Shown here: one piece after another, positions 7,517-14,987 of the stretch
Numbering within the stretch: the stretch's first letter is position 1
How the letters are laid out: every line of letters begins with the position of its first letter
Source: Bacillus sp. ZZV12-4809
GTDB taxonomy: Bacteria; Bacillota; Bacilli; Bacillales; Cytobacillaceae
Assembly (NCBI RefSeq): GCF_009849585.1
Contig: NZ_VCRN01000011.1
Span: 103,314-167,313, forward strand
Length of the DNA: 64,000 nt
Direction of reading: 5' to 3'
Made by a program: the position numbers and the translations under genes
Notes under the pieces: generated by a model
What the model saw: the letters and a program-made list of their open reading frames with translations, nothing else
Databases searched by the model: none
What the model was told of the DNA's origin: nothing

Positions 7517-8980
7517 GTTCTTTTTAAAGACCAGCATCTGATCTTCTATCACATACACGCAATCAGCTGCCCGTTGAATAAATACCGTATCATGTGAAAC
7601 AAGCAGGACGGTTCCTTTATAGGCTTTTAAAAATCGTTCAAGCGCTTCGATGCAATAAATATCCAGAAAGTTTGTGGGTTCATCTAATATCAGTACATTG
7701 TATCTGCCCAGGAAAAGCTGGCATAGCACGAGACGGATCGCTTCTCCGCCGCTCAAACTGCGCACATCCTTTTTCAGGTCATTTCCTGTAAAACTCATGG
7801 AGTGCAGCACCGAACGAATTTTACTATCATCATAATCGCTTTTATCTTTCATATAATCCAGCACCGTTTTGCTTTTATCGAATTGGTAATCCATCTGTTC
7901 ATAGGCGCCAATTACCGCTTTAGGAGAGAGGGTTATTCTTTCGCCGCGGTTCAGGATATAGTTGAGCAGTGTTGTTTTTCCTGATCCGTTTTTTCCAGTA
8001 ATGGCTATGGTTTTGCCAAGGGGGAATTGGAAGCTCGCTTCGTCCAGAAGTGTTCTTCCTCCGGCTTTTAATGTTACCCGGTCGCCCATGATGGGAAATT
8101 TATTGTGCATTTCCAGTGCAGGATGCTGGTGGAAACGAATCGTCATTTCTTCCTTTGGCGCATCCACATTCTCGAGCATCTGTACCCGCTGTTCAATGGC
8201 TTTGGCGGCGCGCTGGACCGCTTTTTGGCTTGTATCCTTGGATTTTGTCATAAACATTTTATTGGCTTTGGCCTTTGTTTCCTTTTTGGAGATATGGCCG
8301 TTGGCTTGAGTAATTTTCTCCGCCTTTTTCATTTTTTCATCTGCCGCTTTTAATAAGCGGGATTTCTCTTTCACATATTTTTCATGCTGTTGGAGCTGCT
8401 GTTTTCGCTTCAGCTCTTTTTGTTCCATGTAATCAGTATAGTTACCGGTATATTCTGTCACAGAGCCGTCTTCAATTTCCCAGATTTTTGTAACGAGCTG
8501 GTCAAGTACATACCGGTCATGGCTGACGAGCACAAGGGCACCATAATAATAGGTCAGCTCATCAATAAGGAATTGGATTCCTTCCTTATCGAGGTGGGTG
8601 GTTGGCTCATCAATTAACAACCCTTCATAATAGCTGGAAAACATGTGCGCCAATTTTCTCCTCGTTCTTTCCCCGCCGCTTAAGTTTTCAACTTCCGTGT
8701 CTGGAATCGCTAGCTTCTCCGCCAGTTTATAGTCTATTTCACCCGCTTCCGGCGCTGACAGCTGATCGAAGTAGGCAAAATCAGCAAAGCTGTTAACAAG
8801 TCCTTTTTCCGGCTTTATCTGTCCAGCCATTAGTTTCAGAAGAGTGCTTTTCCCAGCTCCGTTTTTGCCGACAATTCCAATCCGGTCAAACTGATGAACA
8901 GCCAGCCGGGGAATGTTTAATACCACTCTATCTAAATAGGAAACTTCTATATTCTTTAATTCAAAAAGGACATTTTCCAT
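7514..8980 (-). CDS. Msr-like ABC-F ribosomal protection protein
   Basis: A 488 aa soluble protein with two ABC ATPase domains and no membrane segment. Domain 1 has GIVGKNGAGKST, LSGGERTRRKLA and LIDEPTTHLD. A basic coiled linker follows (about 190-270, rich in K/E/Q), then domain 2 with ITGKNGSGKTT, LSGGEAIRLVL and LILDEPTNFLD. The length, the EPTNFLDI motif and the HNKFPI segment after the linker are Msr(A)-like. Such proteins bind the ribosomal E site and dislodge macrolides or related drugs. It is translationally coupled to the upstream rlmA gene (TAATG overlap) and shares its attenuated leader. Drug spectrum is inferred, not shown. Confidence 0.85.
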   Translation of the reverse strand: MENVLFELKNIEVSYLDRVVLNIPRLAVHQFDRIGIVGKNGAGKSTLLKLMAGQIKPEKGLVNSFADFAYFDQLSAPEAGEIDYKLAEKLAIPDTEVENLSGGERTRRKLAHMFSSYYEGLLIDEPTTHLDKEGIQFLIDELTYYYGALVLVSHDRYVLDQLVTKIWEIEDGSVTEYTGNYTDYMEQKELKRKQQLQQHEKYVKEKSRLLKAADEKMKKAEKITQANGHISKKETKAKANKMFMTKSKDTSQKAVQRAAKAIEQRVQMLENVDAPKEEMTIRFHQHPALEMHNKFPIMGDRVTLKAGGRTLLDEASFQFPLGKTIAITGKNGSGKTTLLNYILNRGERITLSPKAVIGAYEQMDYQFDKSKTVLDYMKDKSDYDDSKIRSVLHSMSFTGNDLKKDVRSLSGGEAIRLVLCQLFLGRYNVLILDEPTNFLDIYCIEALERFLKAYKGTVLLVSHDTVFIQRAADCVYVIEDQMLVFKKN

Positions 8981-9849
8981 TACGATAACCTCGTTTCATT
9001 TTGGTTTAATCCAATTAATATATCCGCGTCGATTGTGATATGGCCGCTTTGGGTGACGAATGCCTGCAAAGCTGTCTCATTGGCATCCCAGGCAAGGGGA
9101 GACATCAGCACTAAATGTGTCCGTTCACTTTCATTCAACTCTCTTGCATCAGACACGGTAATAACGTCAGCGAGTGTAAAGTGCTTATTAAAAAGTGAGA
9201 TGGTTTCATCATTCCTGTAAGTGCTATTTTCATTGGCTCCATGTATGGCATTCCGAAGCTCTTTTAAATGTGCAGCACGCGGAACCACCTTAATGATGAG
9301 CCCGCCTGGAACTAAAATCCGTTTAAACTCCTTGTAATTAGAAGGAGAAAAGATATTTAAAATCATATTCACAGAGTGATCAGCCAGAGGAGATTTTGCC
9401 AGATCCCCGACAAGCCAAATTGAATTTTTATACCTTTTTGCAGCCTGGGCGATACCTGCTTTAGAAATATCCAGGCCAATTCCTGTCACTGTTCCGTTCC
9501 TGGAATTGCCCAAAACCTTCTCCAGATGTGACCCTTCACCGCAGCCTGCGTCAAGCAATAAGGCATCAAAATTGGCGGAAAAGGAGTCAATGACGGCTGA
9601 TATTTTCTCATGAAGGAGTGTAAACAGTTCACTCTCCATAATGATTTTCTTCCTGGCTTCAAATAAGACTTTATTGTACCGGCTCTTCGGTGAATGGCTG
9701 AGCATGTTCACATAGCCATGGTGTGAAATATCAAAGGTATGCCTGTTCGGGCAAAGCAGGCTTTTCGATTGGAAAACCTGCAGTGAATCCTCACATAGCG
9801 GGCATCTAAGGGCATTTACATAATTTTTATATTTAGCGTGACTATCCAT
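8980..9849 (-). CDS. rlmA: 23S rRNA (guanine-N1) methyltransferase, RlmA family
   Basis: A 289 aa protein with the N-terminal zinc site C16-x2-C19-x13-C33-x3-H37, then HTFDISHHGYVNML, both hallmarks of RlmA. A Rossmann methyltransferase domain follows, with the SAM-binding LLDAGCGEGSHLEKV. RlmA enzymes methylate G745 or G748 of helix 35 in 23S rRNA; the G748 type (RlmA-II, TlrB) of Gram-positives affects macrolide binding. Pairing with an Msr-like ABC-F gene and an ErmD-type leader peptide makes a resistance role more likely than housekeeping. Ribosome site AAGGAAGAAG directly follows the second leader terminator. Confidence 0.88.
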   Translation of the reverse strand: MDSHAKYKNYVNALRCPLCEDSLQVFQSKSLLCPNRHTFDISHHGYVNMLSHSPKSRYNKVLFEARKKIIMESELFTLLHEKISAVIDSFSANFDALLLDAGCGEGSHLEKVLGNSRNGTVTGIGLDISKAGIAQAAKRYKNSIWLVGDLAKSPLADHSVNMILNIFSPSNYKEFKRILVPGGLIIKVVPRAAHLKELRNAIHGANENSTYRNDETISLFNKHFTLADVITVSDARELNESERTHLVLMSPLAWDANETALQAFVTQSGHITIDADILIGLNQNETRLS

Positions 9850-9865
9850 TTTCTTCTTCCTTTCA

Positions 9866-9896
9866 ATAAAAAAATCACAGTCATCTGCCTGTGATT
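9866..9896 (-). terminator. Second leader terminator, just before rlmA
   Basis: Stem AATCACAG/CTGTGATT with an 8-nt loop followed by TTTTTAT on the minus strand. It ends right before the rlmA ribosome site, so it may also control translation. Confidence 0.7.
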
Positions 9897-10000
9897 CAGA
9901 GTAAAGGGAAGAGGACCCATCCTAATTCGGTTAGGGGCTGATCAGGAGCCGTCAGCAAATAAACCTTCCTTTTGCTGTCTATGGGAAGGCTCATAGACAT

Positions 10001-10031
10001 AAAAAAAGAAAGGCAGAAAAATCCGCCTTTC
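10001..10031 (-). terminator. First leader terminator (attenuator)
   Basis: On the minus strand GAAAGGCGGA/TCTGCCTTTC with a 4-nt loop, followed by seven T. It stands about 140 nt after the leader peptide stop and about 150 nt before rlmA, where an attenuator is expected. Confidence 0.85.
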
Positions 10032-10170
10032 CATTCATAATAAAATTGCCACGGCAATTTAGGAAATAGCACTGATAGGGGCTATTTCATATGAAATGAA
10101 GATTATTAAAAAAGGACAGACTAATCCCGTTTACTCTGTTCACACAAACAGAGCCTTTGAACGTATTAAA

Positions 10171-10215
10171 TTACTGGTTCAAAGTTGGGAATCGAAGTCT
10201 CATCGCGTGCGTCAT
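10171..10215 (-). CDS. ErmD-type leader peptide MTHAMRLRFPTLNQ
   Basis: A 14-codon ORF with a perfect AGGAGG ribosome site (10227-10232). Its product MTHAMRLRFPTLNQ differs at one position (A4 for S4) from the ErmD leader peptide as I recall it (MTHSMRLRFPTLNQ). In that family, macrolide-bound ribosomes stall in the MRLR segment. Here it precedes an rRNA methyltransferase of another family plus an ABC-F gene instead of an erm gene. Sequence and position are seen; macrolide-dependent stalling is inferred from the ErmDL precedent. Confidence 0.88.
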   Translation of the reverse strand: MTHAMRLRFPTLNQ

Positions 10216-10254
10216 TTTTTAATAATCCTCCTAAAATAATTTGATACAGGGACC

Positions 10255-10283
10255 ATTATATGTTCATCTATTCAAAATGTCAA
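10255..10283 (-). promoter_or_regulatory. Sigma-A promoter of the rlmA/ABC-F operon
   Basis: On the minus strand TTGACA (10278-10283), a 17-bp spacer and TATAAT (10255-10260): a perfect consensus, so strong basal initiation is expected, in keeping with control by attenuation downstream. Confidence 0.88.
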
Positions 10284-10346
10284 AGGTTCCTCCGAATTTT
10301 ACTGCGGAATGGAGGGCAAATTAGTCTTTGAAACGGAGGGAACCAG

Positions 10347-10844
10347 ATGAAACGGATACTAATGATTTTGATTGTGTTTTTTTCAATTCCATTATTTGAA
10401 GCACATGCAGAATTTCTTTCCTATCCCTGCAGCATTTTGCTGGAGCCTGTAAAAGATATACCGAATATGCAGGGAACAGCTCTTATAACCAAAGTGAAGA
10501 AGCCCTATACAGATGAGCCGGACAGTCCTGTCAGGGAACGGACAGCTATTGGAATCTATGCTGACTGGGTGCCCCAGCCTTCCGAATTTGGCGATTATGA
10601 CCAATACGAAGGGTACGCACAAATACCTGGTGTAATCAGCTGGAGATTCAAAATGTACCCAGTTAAAGAAGATCAGCCAAGTATCTTTGGCGGCATCCCA
10701 TGGGTTGGCAAGTTTGACGAAATATCAGCTGAGTTTTCTCCTGATGCAATTGTGCAATTGCGCCTTTCCAATTCACGTTCCGGTACACTAGGGCCGGCTA
10801 TTTTGCAAAATACAGTTAAGGGTTGTGTAAGGCAGGGGGGATAA
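10347..10844 (+). CDS. Secreted protein of unknown function
   Basis: A 165 aa protein with a classic signal peptide (MKRILMILIVFFSIPLFEAHAE, cleavage likely after AHA). The mature part of about 143 residues contains two cysteines (in YPCSIL and KGCVRQ) that could form one disulfide outside the cell. Tyr/Pro/Trp-rich segments such as IYADWVPQPSEFGDYDQYEG suggest a compact beta domain. It has a good ACGGAGGG ribosome site and is divergent from the antibiotic-resistance leader. I do not recognise the family. Confidence 0.7.
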   Translation: MKRILMILIVFFSIPLFEAHAEFLSYPCSILLEPVKDIPNMQGTALITKVKKPYTDEPDSPVRERTAIGIYADWVPQPSEFGDYDQYEGYAQIPGVISWRFKMYPVKEDQPSIFGGIPWVGKFDEISAEFSPDAIVQLRLSNSRSGTLGPAILQNTVKGCVRQGG

Positions 10845-10850
10845 TGCTTT

Positions 10851-10945
10851 TAGCGCACATAAATAATTTTATCCGCACATAAAAAAGGGCTATCCGCACA
10901 TAAAATATTTTATCCGCACATAAACTTGGCCTATCCGCACATAAA
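10851..10945 (+). repeat. Five tandem 20-21 bp repeats, core TATCCGCACATAAA
   Basis: GCACAT occurs at 10855, 10875, 10896, 10916 and 10937 (spacing 20, 21, 20, 21). The first copy is degenerate (TAGCGCACATAAA). Spacing near two helical turns would put the copies on one face of the DNA. It lies directly after the stop of the secreted protein gene. No matching repeat was seen elsewhere in the window. Confidence 0.8.
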
Positions 10946-10993
10946 TGCTATTTTGGCTTTAAAAAGCAGCTGTGCGTAGTCCAATCATATTGA

Positions 10994-11064
10994 AAATCAA
11001 AAATACGGCCCAAATTAGGCCTTTTTTTGTATTTATCGCCTAAATAATCAGCAAAGCGGTCCCC
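10994..11064 (-). pseudogene. Remnant copy of the EamA gene 3' end and terminator
   Basis: On the minus strand the segment reads ...GGGACCGCTTTGCTGATTATT-stop, the same last codons (GTALLII) as the intact EamA gene. A terminator-like GGCCTAATTTGGGCC hairpin follows. It aligns by eye with 11219-11300 at roughly three quarters identity over about 70 bp. Only the tail survives, so it is either a relic of a second EamA gene or a local duplication. The rest of 10945-11218 shows no gene; an ATAGCC/GGCTAT hairpin near 11127-11145 is the only other structure seen. Confidence 0.6.
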
Positions 11065-11225
11065 ATCATCTGTTTTCTGGTGCCAATAGTCCAAATTTAC
11101 TTTCGGATAAAATACTTTCACATAGCCCTTTTCGGCTATAACGATTTATTTGCGCATAGTGAAATTCTCAGCTTCTTTACTAAAAATGAGCGGGTGCCAT
11201 TTTTTTTGATACAAAGTCCGAAATC

Positions 11226-11253
11226 AAGAAAACGGCCCCAATCAGGCCGTTAT
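11226..11253 (-). terminator. Terminator of the EamA transporter gene
   Basis: On the minus strand AACGGCC/GGGCCGTT with a short loop and then TTCTTG, starting about 15 bp after the stop codon. Confidence 0.65.
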
Positions 11254-11268
11254 TAATGTGTTTGTCGT

Positions 11269-12138
11269 TTAAATAATCAGCAAAGCGGTCCCAATTGTAA
11301 TCAAAATGGCACCCGCTATGATATTCATTGTTGGCTTTTCTTTTAAAATAATGAAGCTTAAAATCATTGTCAGCACGATGCTGAACTTGTCAATGGGGTT
11401 CACGACACTAACCTTGCCGATGGCGAGGGCACCGAAATAGCACAGCCAGGATAGCCCCGTTGCGGCACCGGAAAGGATAAGAAATAGATAAGATTTCCTG
11501 GAGACTTTTTTTAGATCCTTGTAGGTCCCCTGAAAGAACACAATTCCCCAGGCGAAAAGAATGATGACCACCGTCCGGATAAATGTAGCGACATTAGAGT
11601 CCACATCTTCGATTCCGATTTTGGCTAAAATATTGGTCGCCGCAGCAAAAACAGCTGAAAGGACTGCCAGAAAAATATATGACTTTGTATTAAATACTTT
11701 CTTCTTACGGTTCTTTTTCCTGTCTCGGCCGATCAGCACAAAGGTCCCAATAGAAATAATGATTCCGCCTGAAACAACCCAAAGGGTGGCGGGTTCCCTG
11801 AGAATAATAAATGACAAGACGATGGTTAAGACGACGCTGGACTTATCAATGGGAACAACCTTTGATACATCTCCAATTTGAATGGCTTTAAAAAAACAGA
11901 TCCATGACAGGCCGGTTGTCAGGCCTGATAGAATGAGAAATATGTACGATTTTACCGAAATGGTCAAGATGCTTTCCGTTTCGCCAGTAATGACGACCAT
12001 CAGGAAGGCCATGATTACTACTACAACAGTCCGTACTGCGGTAGCCAGATTGGAATCAACTTTTTCAATGCCGATCTTTGCAAGGATGGCGGTGAAGGAC
12101 GCAAATAATGCGGCCAGCAGGGCTAAAATTATGCTCAT
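11269..12138 (-). CDS. EamA/DMT-superfamily membrane transporter
   Basis: About 289 aa with ten hydrophobic segments in two EamA halves. The halves are unusually alike: LAKIGIEKVDSNLATAVRT (near 22) recurs as LAKIGIEDVDSNVATFIRT (near 170), and LILSGLTTGLSWICFFKAI recurs as LILSGAATGLSWLCYFGAL. This keeps the ancestral duplication visible. A basic loop RDRKKNRKKK joins them. Substrate is unknown; the family exports amino acids, metabolites or drugs. The start at 12138 has GGAG at 9 bp; ATG 12144 is too close to it. The tail of this gene is duplicated at 10994-11064. Confidence 0.85.
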   Translation of the reverse strand: MSIILALLAALFASFTAILAKIGIEKVDSNLATAVRTVVVVIMAFLMVVITGETESILTISVKSYIFLILSGLTTGLSWICFFKAIQIGDVSKVVPIDKSSVVLTIVLSFIILREPATLWVVSGGIIISIGTFVLIGRDRKKNRKKKVFNTKSYIFLAVLSAVFAAATNILAKIGIEDVDSNVATFIRTVVIILFAWGIVFFQGTYKDLKKVSRKSYLFLILSGAATGLSWLCYFGALAIGKVSVVNPIDKFSIVLTMILSFIILKEKPTMNIIAGAILITIGTALLII

Positions 12139-12177
12139 AAACATGATCTCCGCTTCTTCAATGGAATATATACATTA

Positions 12178-12221
12178 TAGAATATTCCTTTTATTGAAAA
12201 ATACTCTTGTTGAATATTCTA
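12178..12221. promoter_or_regulatory. Inverted repeat in divergent promoter region
   Basis: TAGAATATTC (12178-12187) and GAATATTCTA (12212-12221) are exact inverted copies, each containing the palindrome GAATATTC. They lie between the divergent EamA gene and the small 12256 gene. Position suits a repressor site, but the regulator is unknown. Confidence 0.4.
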
Positions 12222-12255
12222 AATTATAGTTTGATTTAAGCAGGGGGGCGGAATT

Positions 12256-12489
12256 ATGAATCAAATTGATAAAAGGAACCGCTTGGATGAAGAACCATTT
12301 AGTTATCGGGTAAATAAAAATAGTACAGTGTTTTTGGATTATCAAGGCAAGCAAGTGAAGATCCTTAAAGGAAAAGAGGCAGAGAAGTTTTTAAAAAGAA
12401 TGAATGATGCTGAAGACGAGAAGAGCAGGCAATTAATAATGGCGAAGATAACAGGGAACTTTAAACGGGGCAATGAGCGGCTGAGTTAA
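12256..12489 (+). CDS. Small conserved-looking cytoplasmic protein, unknown
   Basis: 77 aa, highly charged, no membrane segment or cysteine. The middle, VFLDYQGKQVKILKGKEAEKFLKRM, looks like two strands followed by a helix, and the C-terminal part is helical and basic. A strong CAGGGGGGCGG ribosome site, clean codon use and an immediate strong terminator make it a real gene. I do not recognise the family. Confidence 0.7.
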   Translation: MNQIDKRNRLDEEPFSYRVNKNSTVFLDYQGKQVKILKGKEAEKFLKRMNDAEDEKSRQLIMAKITGNFKRGNERLS

Positions 12490-12490
12490 A

Positions 12491-12521
12491 ACAGCAGTGC
12501 CGGCTGCACTGCTGTCTTTTT
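12491..12521 (+). terminator. Intrinsic terminator of the small 12256 gene
   Basis: Perfect 10-bp stem ACAGCAGTGC/GCACTGCTGT with a 5-nt loop followed by CTTTTTT. Confidence 0.88.
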
Positions 12522-12535
12522 TATGTATGCAGACC

Positions 12536-12907
12536 TTACCGGTGCTGGTCGATTAGAATGGCGTTGCCATCCGGATCCTCGAGGGTGAAACTAGCAGGGC
12601 CGGAGCCTGACTCATCTGCTTCCGTCATGAGTGGAATTCCTTGTTCCTTCAGATACTTTTGTATGTCCCGAATATCCGTGAAATCCTCTAAATTTTCTGC
12701 GTTCTGGTTCCAGCCAGGGTTAAATGTCAGGATGTTGTTCTCAAACATGCCTTGGAACAGACCGATGACACAGTTTTCATTCTTCAGGATCAGCCAATTT
12801 TGCTCAATATTTCCGCCAAGGGTCTGAAAACCAAGTGTCTCGTAAAATTCTTTTGATTTGTTAATGTCTTTTACGCTTAAACTTACTGAAAATGCTCCTA
12901 GTTTCAT
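12536..12907 (-). CDS. VOC-superfamily protein (glyoxalase/bleomycin-resistance fold)
   Basis: 123 aa with the paired beta-alpha-beta-beta-beta layout of the VOC fold. It opens with FSVSLSVKDINKSKEFYETLGF and ends with ASFTLEDPDGNAILIDQH, the usual second-module signature of EDPDGN and a terminal acidic/His strand. VOC proteins bind a metal and act as lyases, dioxygenases or drug binders; residues here do not fix a substrate. A GGAGGAACT ribosome site is present. Single-gene unit, convergent with its plus-strand neighbour. Confidence 0.8.
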   Translation of the reverse strand: MKLGAFSVSLSVKDINKSKEFYETLGFQTLGGNIEQNWLILKNENCVIGLFQGMFENNILTFNPGWNQNAENLEDFTDIRDIQKYLKEQGIPLMTEADESGSGPASFTLEDPDGNAILIDQHR

Positions 12908-12991
12908 AGTTCCTCCTTTTAGTATTCGTATTATTCCAATAACATCTTGAGTTTAATCCAAGCAATTTTATAAAGCAATAGGGCTTGGAAT

Positions 12992-13017
12992 AAAAAAAGC
13001 GACTAGCGCCGCTTTTT
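12992..13017 (-). terminator. Terminator of the phospholipase-like gene
   Basis: On the minus strand AAAAAGCG/CGCTTTTTTT with a short loop; it overlaps the stop codon of the gene. Confidence 0.75.
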
Positions 13018-13309
13018 AATAGTGATTTCTCCTCCGAAACCGGCTGCAGGTAAAATCAGTTTGAATCTTCATGTAAATATAGATGATTGTTGCAATGGTG
13101 CCTTCTTCGCCATGCAGGTTTGTTTTTGGCTTCAGACATCTCAGAAATTCCCGGTCACAGCTGCATTTTGATCTGCCGCTTGCCCAGCAATGATCGTGTG
13201 CCCTGCAGCAGGAGTCCACACCATTAATAGGGGCATCCGGCCCGCTGCATCCGGGGCCGCACCATCTGTATCCGGGGAAAAGGCAAGGAATTTGTTTTCT
13301 TCTAGTCAA
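13016..13309 (-). CDS. Phospholipase A2-like small protein (parvovirus VP1/sPLA2 type)
   Basis: 97 aa, cysteine-rich. The N-terminal half contains the calcium-loop motif PGYRWCGPGCSGPDAPING (about 12-30) and the catalytic CCRAH38D39HCW, the two signatures of secreted phospholipase A2 as simplified in the parvovirus capsid PLA2 domain. There is no signal peptide, so it is probably intracellular or spore-associated. The tail is basic (SRFRRRNHY). Family activity would be hydrolysis of the sn-2 acyl chain of phospholipids. The nearby Gly/Tyr/Pro-rich gene resembles spore surface proteins, which hints at a spore-layer role, but that is speculation. Confidence 0.75.
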   Translation of the reverse strand: MTRRKQIPCLFPGYRWCGPGCSGPDAPINGVDSCCRAHDHCWASGRSKCSCDREFLRCLKPKTNLHGEEGTIATIIYIYMKIQTDFTCSRFRRRNHY

Positions 13310-13484
13310 TAGAATCCCTCTTTTTTAATATCAATTTAACTATAGATATGACAGAACGCTGATAGAGGTGTGGTTACTTATCTATTAATTGAAGATTGTT
13401 TTCGGTTTAAGGGCAGGGGCCCAAACCCTATAGGCAACTGCCGCATATCCTTTACTGTAGACAAATACAGAGGAGGAGTTCTGT

Positions 13485-13760
13485 TTGAATTACCAATATC
13501 CGTACCTGCCGGTGAATCAGGAGTATGTTCCGCACAATGGCATGTATGTTACTGACTATCGAGTGCGTCCCGGCTTTGGAATTGGAAGAAGGCCTGGATT
13601 TGGATTCGGCCGGCCAGGGTTTCCTGGTCTTGGACTCGGACTTGGATTTTTAGGTGGCCTTGCGACAGGAGCGTTGCTTACACCTGGACCAGGCTTTGGA
13701 TACCCTTACTATTATCCATATCCTCCATATCCACCATATTCGCCTTATTACTATTATTAA
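13485..13760 (+). CDS. Gly/Pro/Tyr-rich small protein, probable spore-coat type
   Basis: 91 aa of low complexity: a Tyr/Pro-rich N-terminus (NYQYPYLPVNQEYVP), a Gly/Phe/Arg run (RPGFGIGRRPGFGFGRPGF), a short hydrophobic glycine segment, and a YYYPYPPYPPYSPYYYY end. Composition resembles Bacillus spore coat and inner-coat small proteins, which cross-link through Tyr. The TTG start at 13485 is fixed by AGGAGGAG 6 bp upstream. A CATATCCTTTA element with ACC about 17 bp before it (near 13425-13455) could be a sigma-K-type promoter; this is a weak reading. Confidence 0.65.
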   Translation: MNYQYPYLPVNQEYVPHNGMYVTDYRVRPGFGIGRRPGFGFGRPGFPGLGLGLGFLGGLATGALLTPGPGFGYPYYYPYPPYPPYSPYYYY

Positions 13761-13763
13761 GGG

Positions 13764-13799
13764 AAAAGAGCTTTGTCCTTGGGCAGGGCTCTTTTTTTG
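13764..13799 (+). terminator. Intrinsic terminator of the coat-like gene
   Basis: AAAGAGC and GGGCTCTTT arms with an inner TGTCC/GGCA pairing, followed by TTTTTTT. Strong T run. Confidence 0.75.
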
Positions 13800-14770
13800 G
13801 TAAAGCGGGGTCACCTTTTGACATAAAAAGTGGAGGGTTGAGTCGGAGCTTGAGGAAACTTCTGACACAAAAAGCGGAAAAGCAAAGGAACCCGGGGCAC
13901 CTTCTGACACAAAAAGCGAAAAAACAGAGGATAGAGTCAGAACCTGGTGCAACTTCGGACACAAAAAGGGAAAAAGGAGAGGTTGGAGTCAGAACCTGGT
14001 TCACCTTCTGACATAGAAAGCGAAAAGGCAGAGGTTAGAGTCAGAACCTGGTGCAACTTTGGACACAAAAAGGGAAAAAGGAGAGGTTAGAGTCAGAACC
14101 TGGTGCAACTTTGGACACAAAAAGGGAAAAAGGAGAGGTTAGAGTCAGAACCTGGTGCACCTTCTGACACAGAAAGCGAGGGAAGAGTCGGAACCCGGGG
14201 CACCTTCTGACACAAAAAAGCGAAAAAACAGAAGGAAGAGTCAGAACCTGGTGCACCTTCTGACATAAAAAGCGGAATAGCAGAGGTTAGAGTCAGAACC
14301 TGGTGCACCTTCTGACACAAAAAGGGAAAAAGGAGAGGTTGGAGTCAGAACCTGGTGCACCTTCTGACACAAAAAGCGAAAAGGTAGAGGTTAGAGTCAG
14401 AACCTGGTGCAACTTTGGACACAAAAAGGGAAAAAGGAGTGGATAGAGTCAGAACCTGGTGCACCTTCTGACATAAAAAGCGGAAAAGCAGAGGTTAGAG
14501 TCAGAACCTGGTGCAACTTCGGACACAAAAAGGGAAAAAGGAGAGGATAGAGTCAGAACCTGGTGCACCTTCTGACATAAAAAGCGAAAAGGCAGAGGTT
14601 AGAGTCAGAACCTGGTGCAACTTTGGACACAAAAAGGGAAAAAGGAGAGGATAGAGTCAGAACCTGGTGCACCTTCTGACATAGAAAGCGAAAAGGCAGA
14701 GGTTAGAGTCAGAACCTGGCACCTTCGGACACAGAAAGCGAAAAAGAAGAGGGGTGAGTCTAAATCTCTA
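13800..14770 (+). repeat. Tandem intergenic array 2, about 19 units of 52 bp
   Basis: GTCAGAACCTGGT or a close variant starts at 13936, 13988, 14040, 14092, 14144, 14187, 14240, 14292, 14344, 14396, 14448, 14500, 14552, 14604, 14656 and 14708. Nearly every step is 52 bp; one is 43. Older, degraded copies lie upstream to 13800. Two unit types alternate in the second half: A continues CACCTTCTGAC and forms the inverted repeat GTCAGAA/TTCTGAC; B continues CAACTTYGGAC and lacks it. A-rich stretches (CAAAAAGGGAAAAAGG) follow. The period shifts reading frame each unit, so it is non-coding. No gene lies here or in 14770-14987. Confidence 0.92.
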
Positions 14771-14987
14771 AGATTACGGGAAAAGCGTACAAAACACAGT
14801 CAGGACCACTAACCTAAACAGTTTTTCAAGCATGCTCCCGCCCCCTTTCGCTAACTAAGCATATTTTCATTCTAAACCTTCTTTATTAAAGCAGGATAAA
14901 AGGTCTGTAAATTAATTGTTAAATGTTTAAGAGAGTGGTGCGGGTGCATCCCTTTTTTTGATATTCTTTAAGAAGGGGGGAAGGGAA

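Larger units (their letters stand above)
9850..10245 (-). promoter_or_regulatory. Attenuator leader of the rlmA/ABC-F operon
   Basis: About 400 nt of transcribed leader. Read on the minus strand it holds: the leader ORF; a hairpin TTTGAAC/GTTCAAA (10156-10183) that includes the last leader codons; CTCTGTT/AACAGAG; AAATAGC/GCTATTT; AAATTGCC/GGCAATTT; a strong terminator (10001-10031); GTCTATG/CATAGAC; and a second terminator (9866-9896). The AAAGGC at 10153-10158 repeats the 5' arm of the first terminator and could pair with its 3' arm, a plausible antiterminator. Transcription would be released when a drug-stalled ribosome covers the first hairpin. Hairpins are seen; switching is inferred. 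Confidence 0.75.

Noticed and set aside
13650..14320. Several minus-strand open frames across array 2 that encode repeated Phe/Ser/Cys-rich peptides
   Set aside because: The 52-bp period changes frame every unit, starts lack ribosome sites, and copies are related at DNA level across all frames, so these frames are by-products of the repeat.
14958..14987. TTG at 14958 as start of the cysteine desulfurase
   Set aside because: It lies in a T-rich tract with no ribosome site; the ATG at 14988 follows AGAAGGGGGG.
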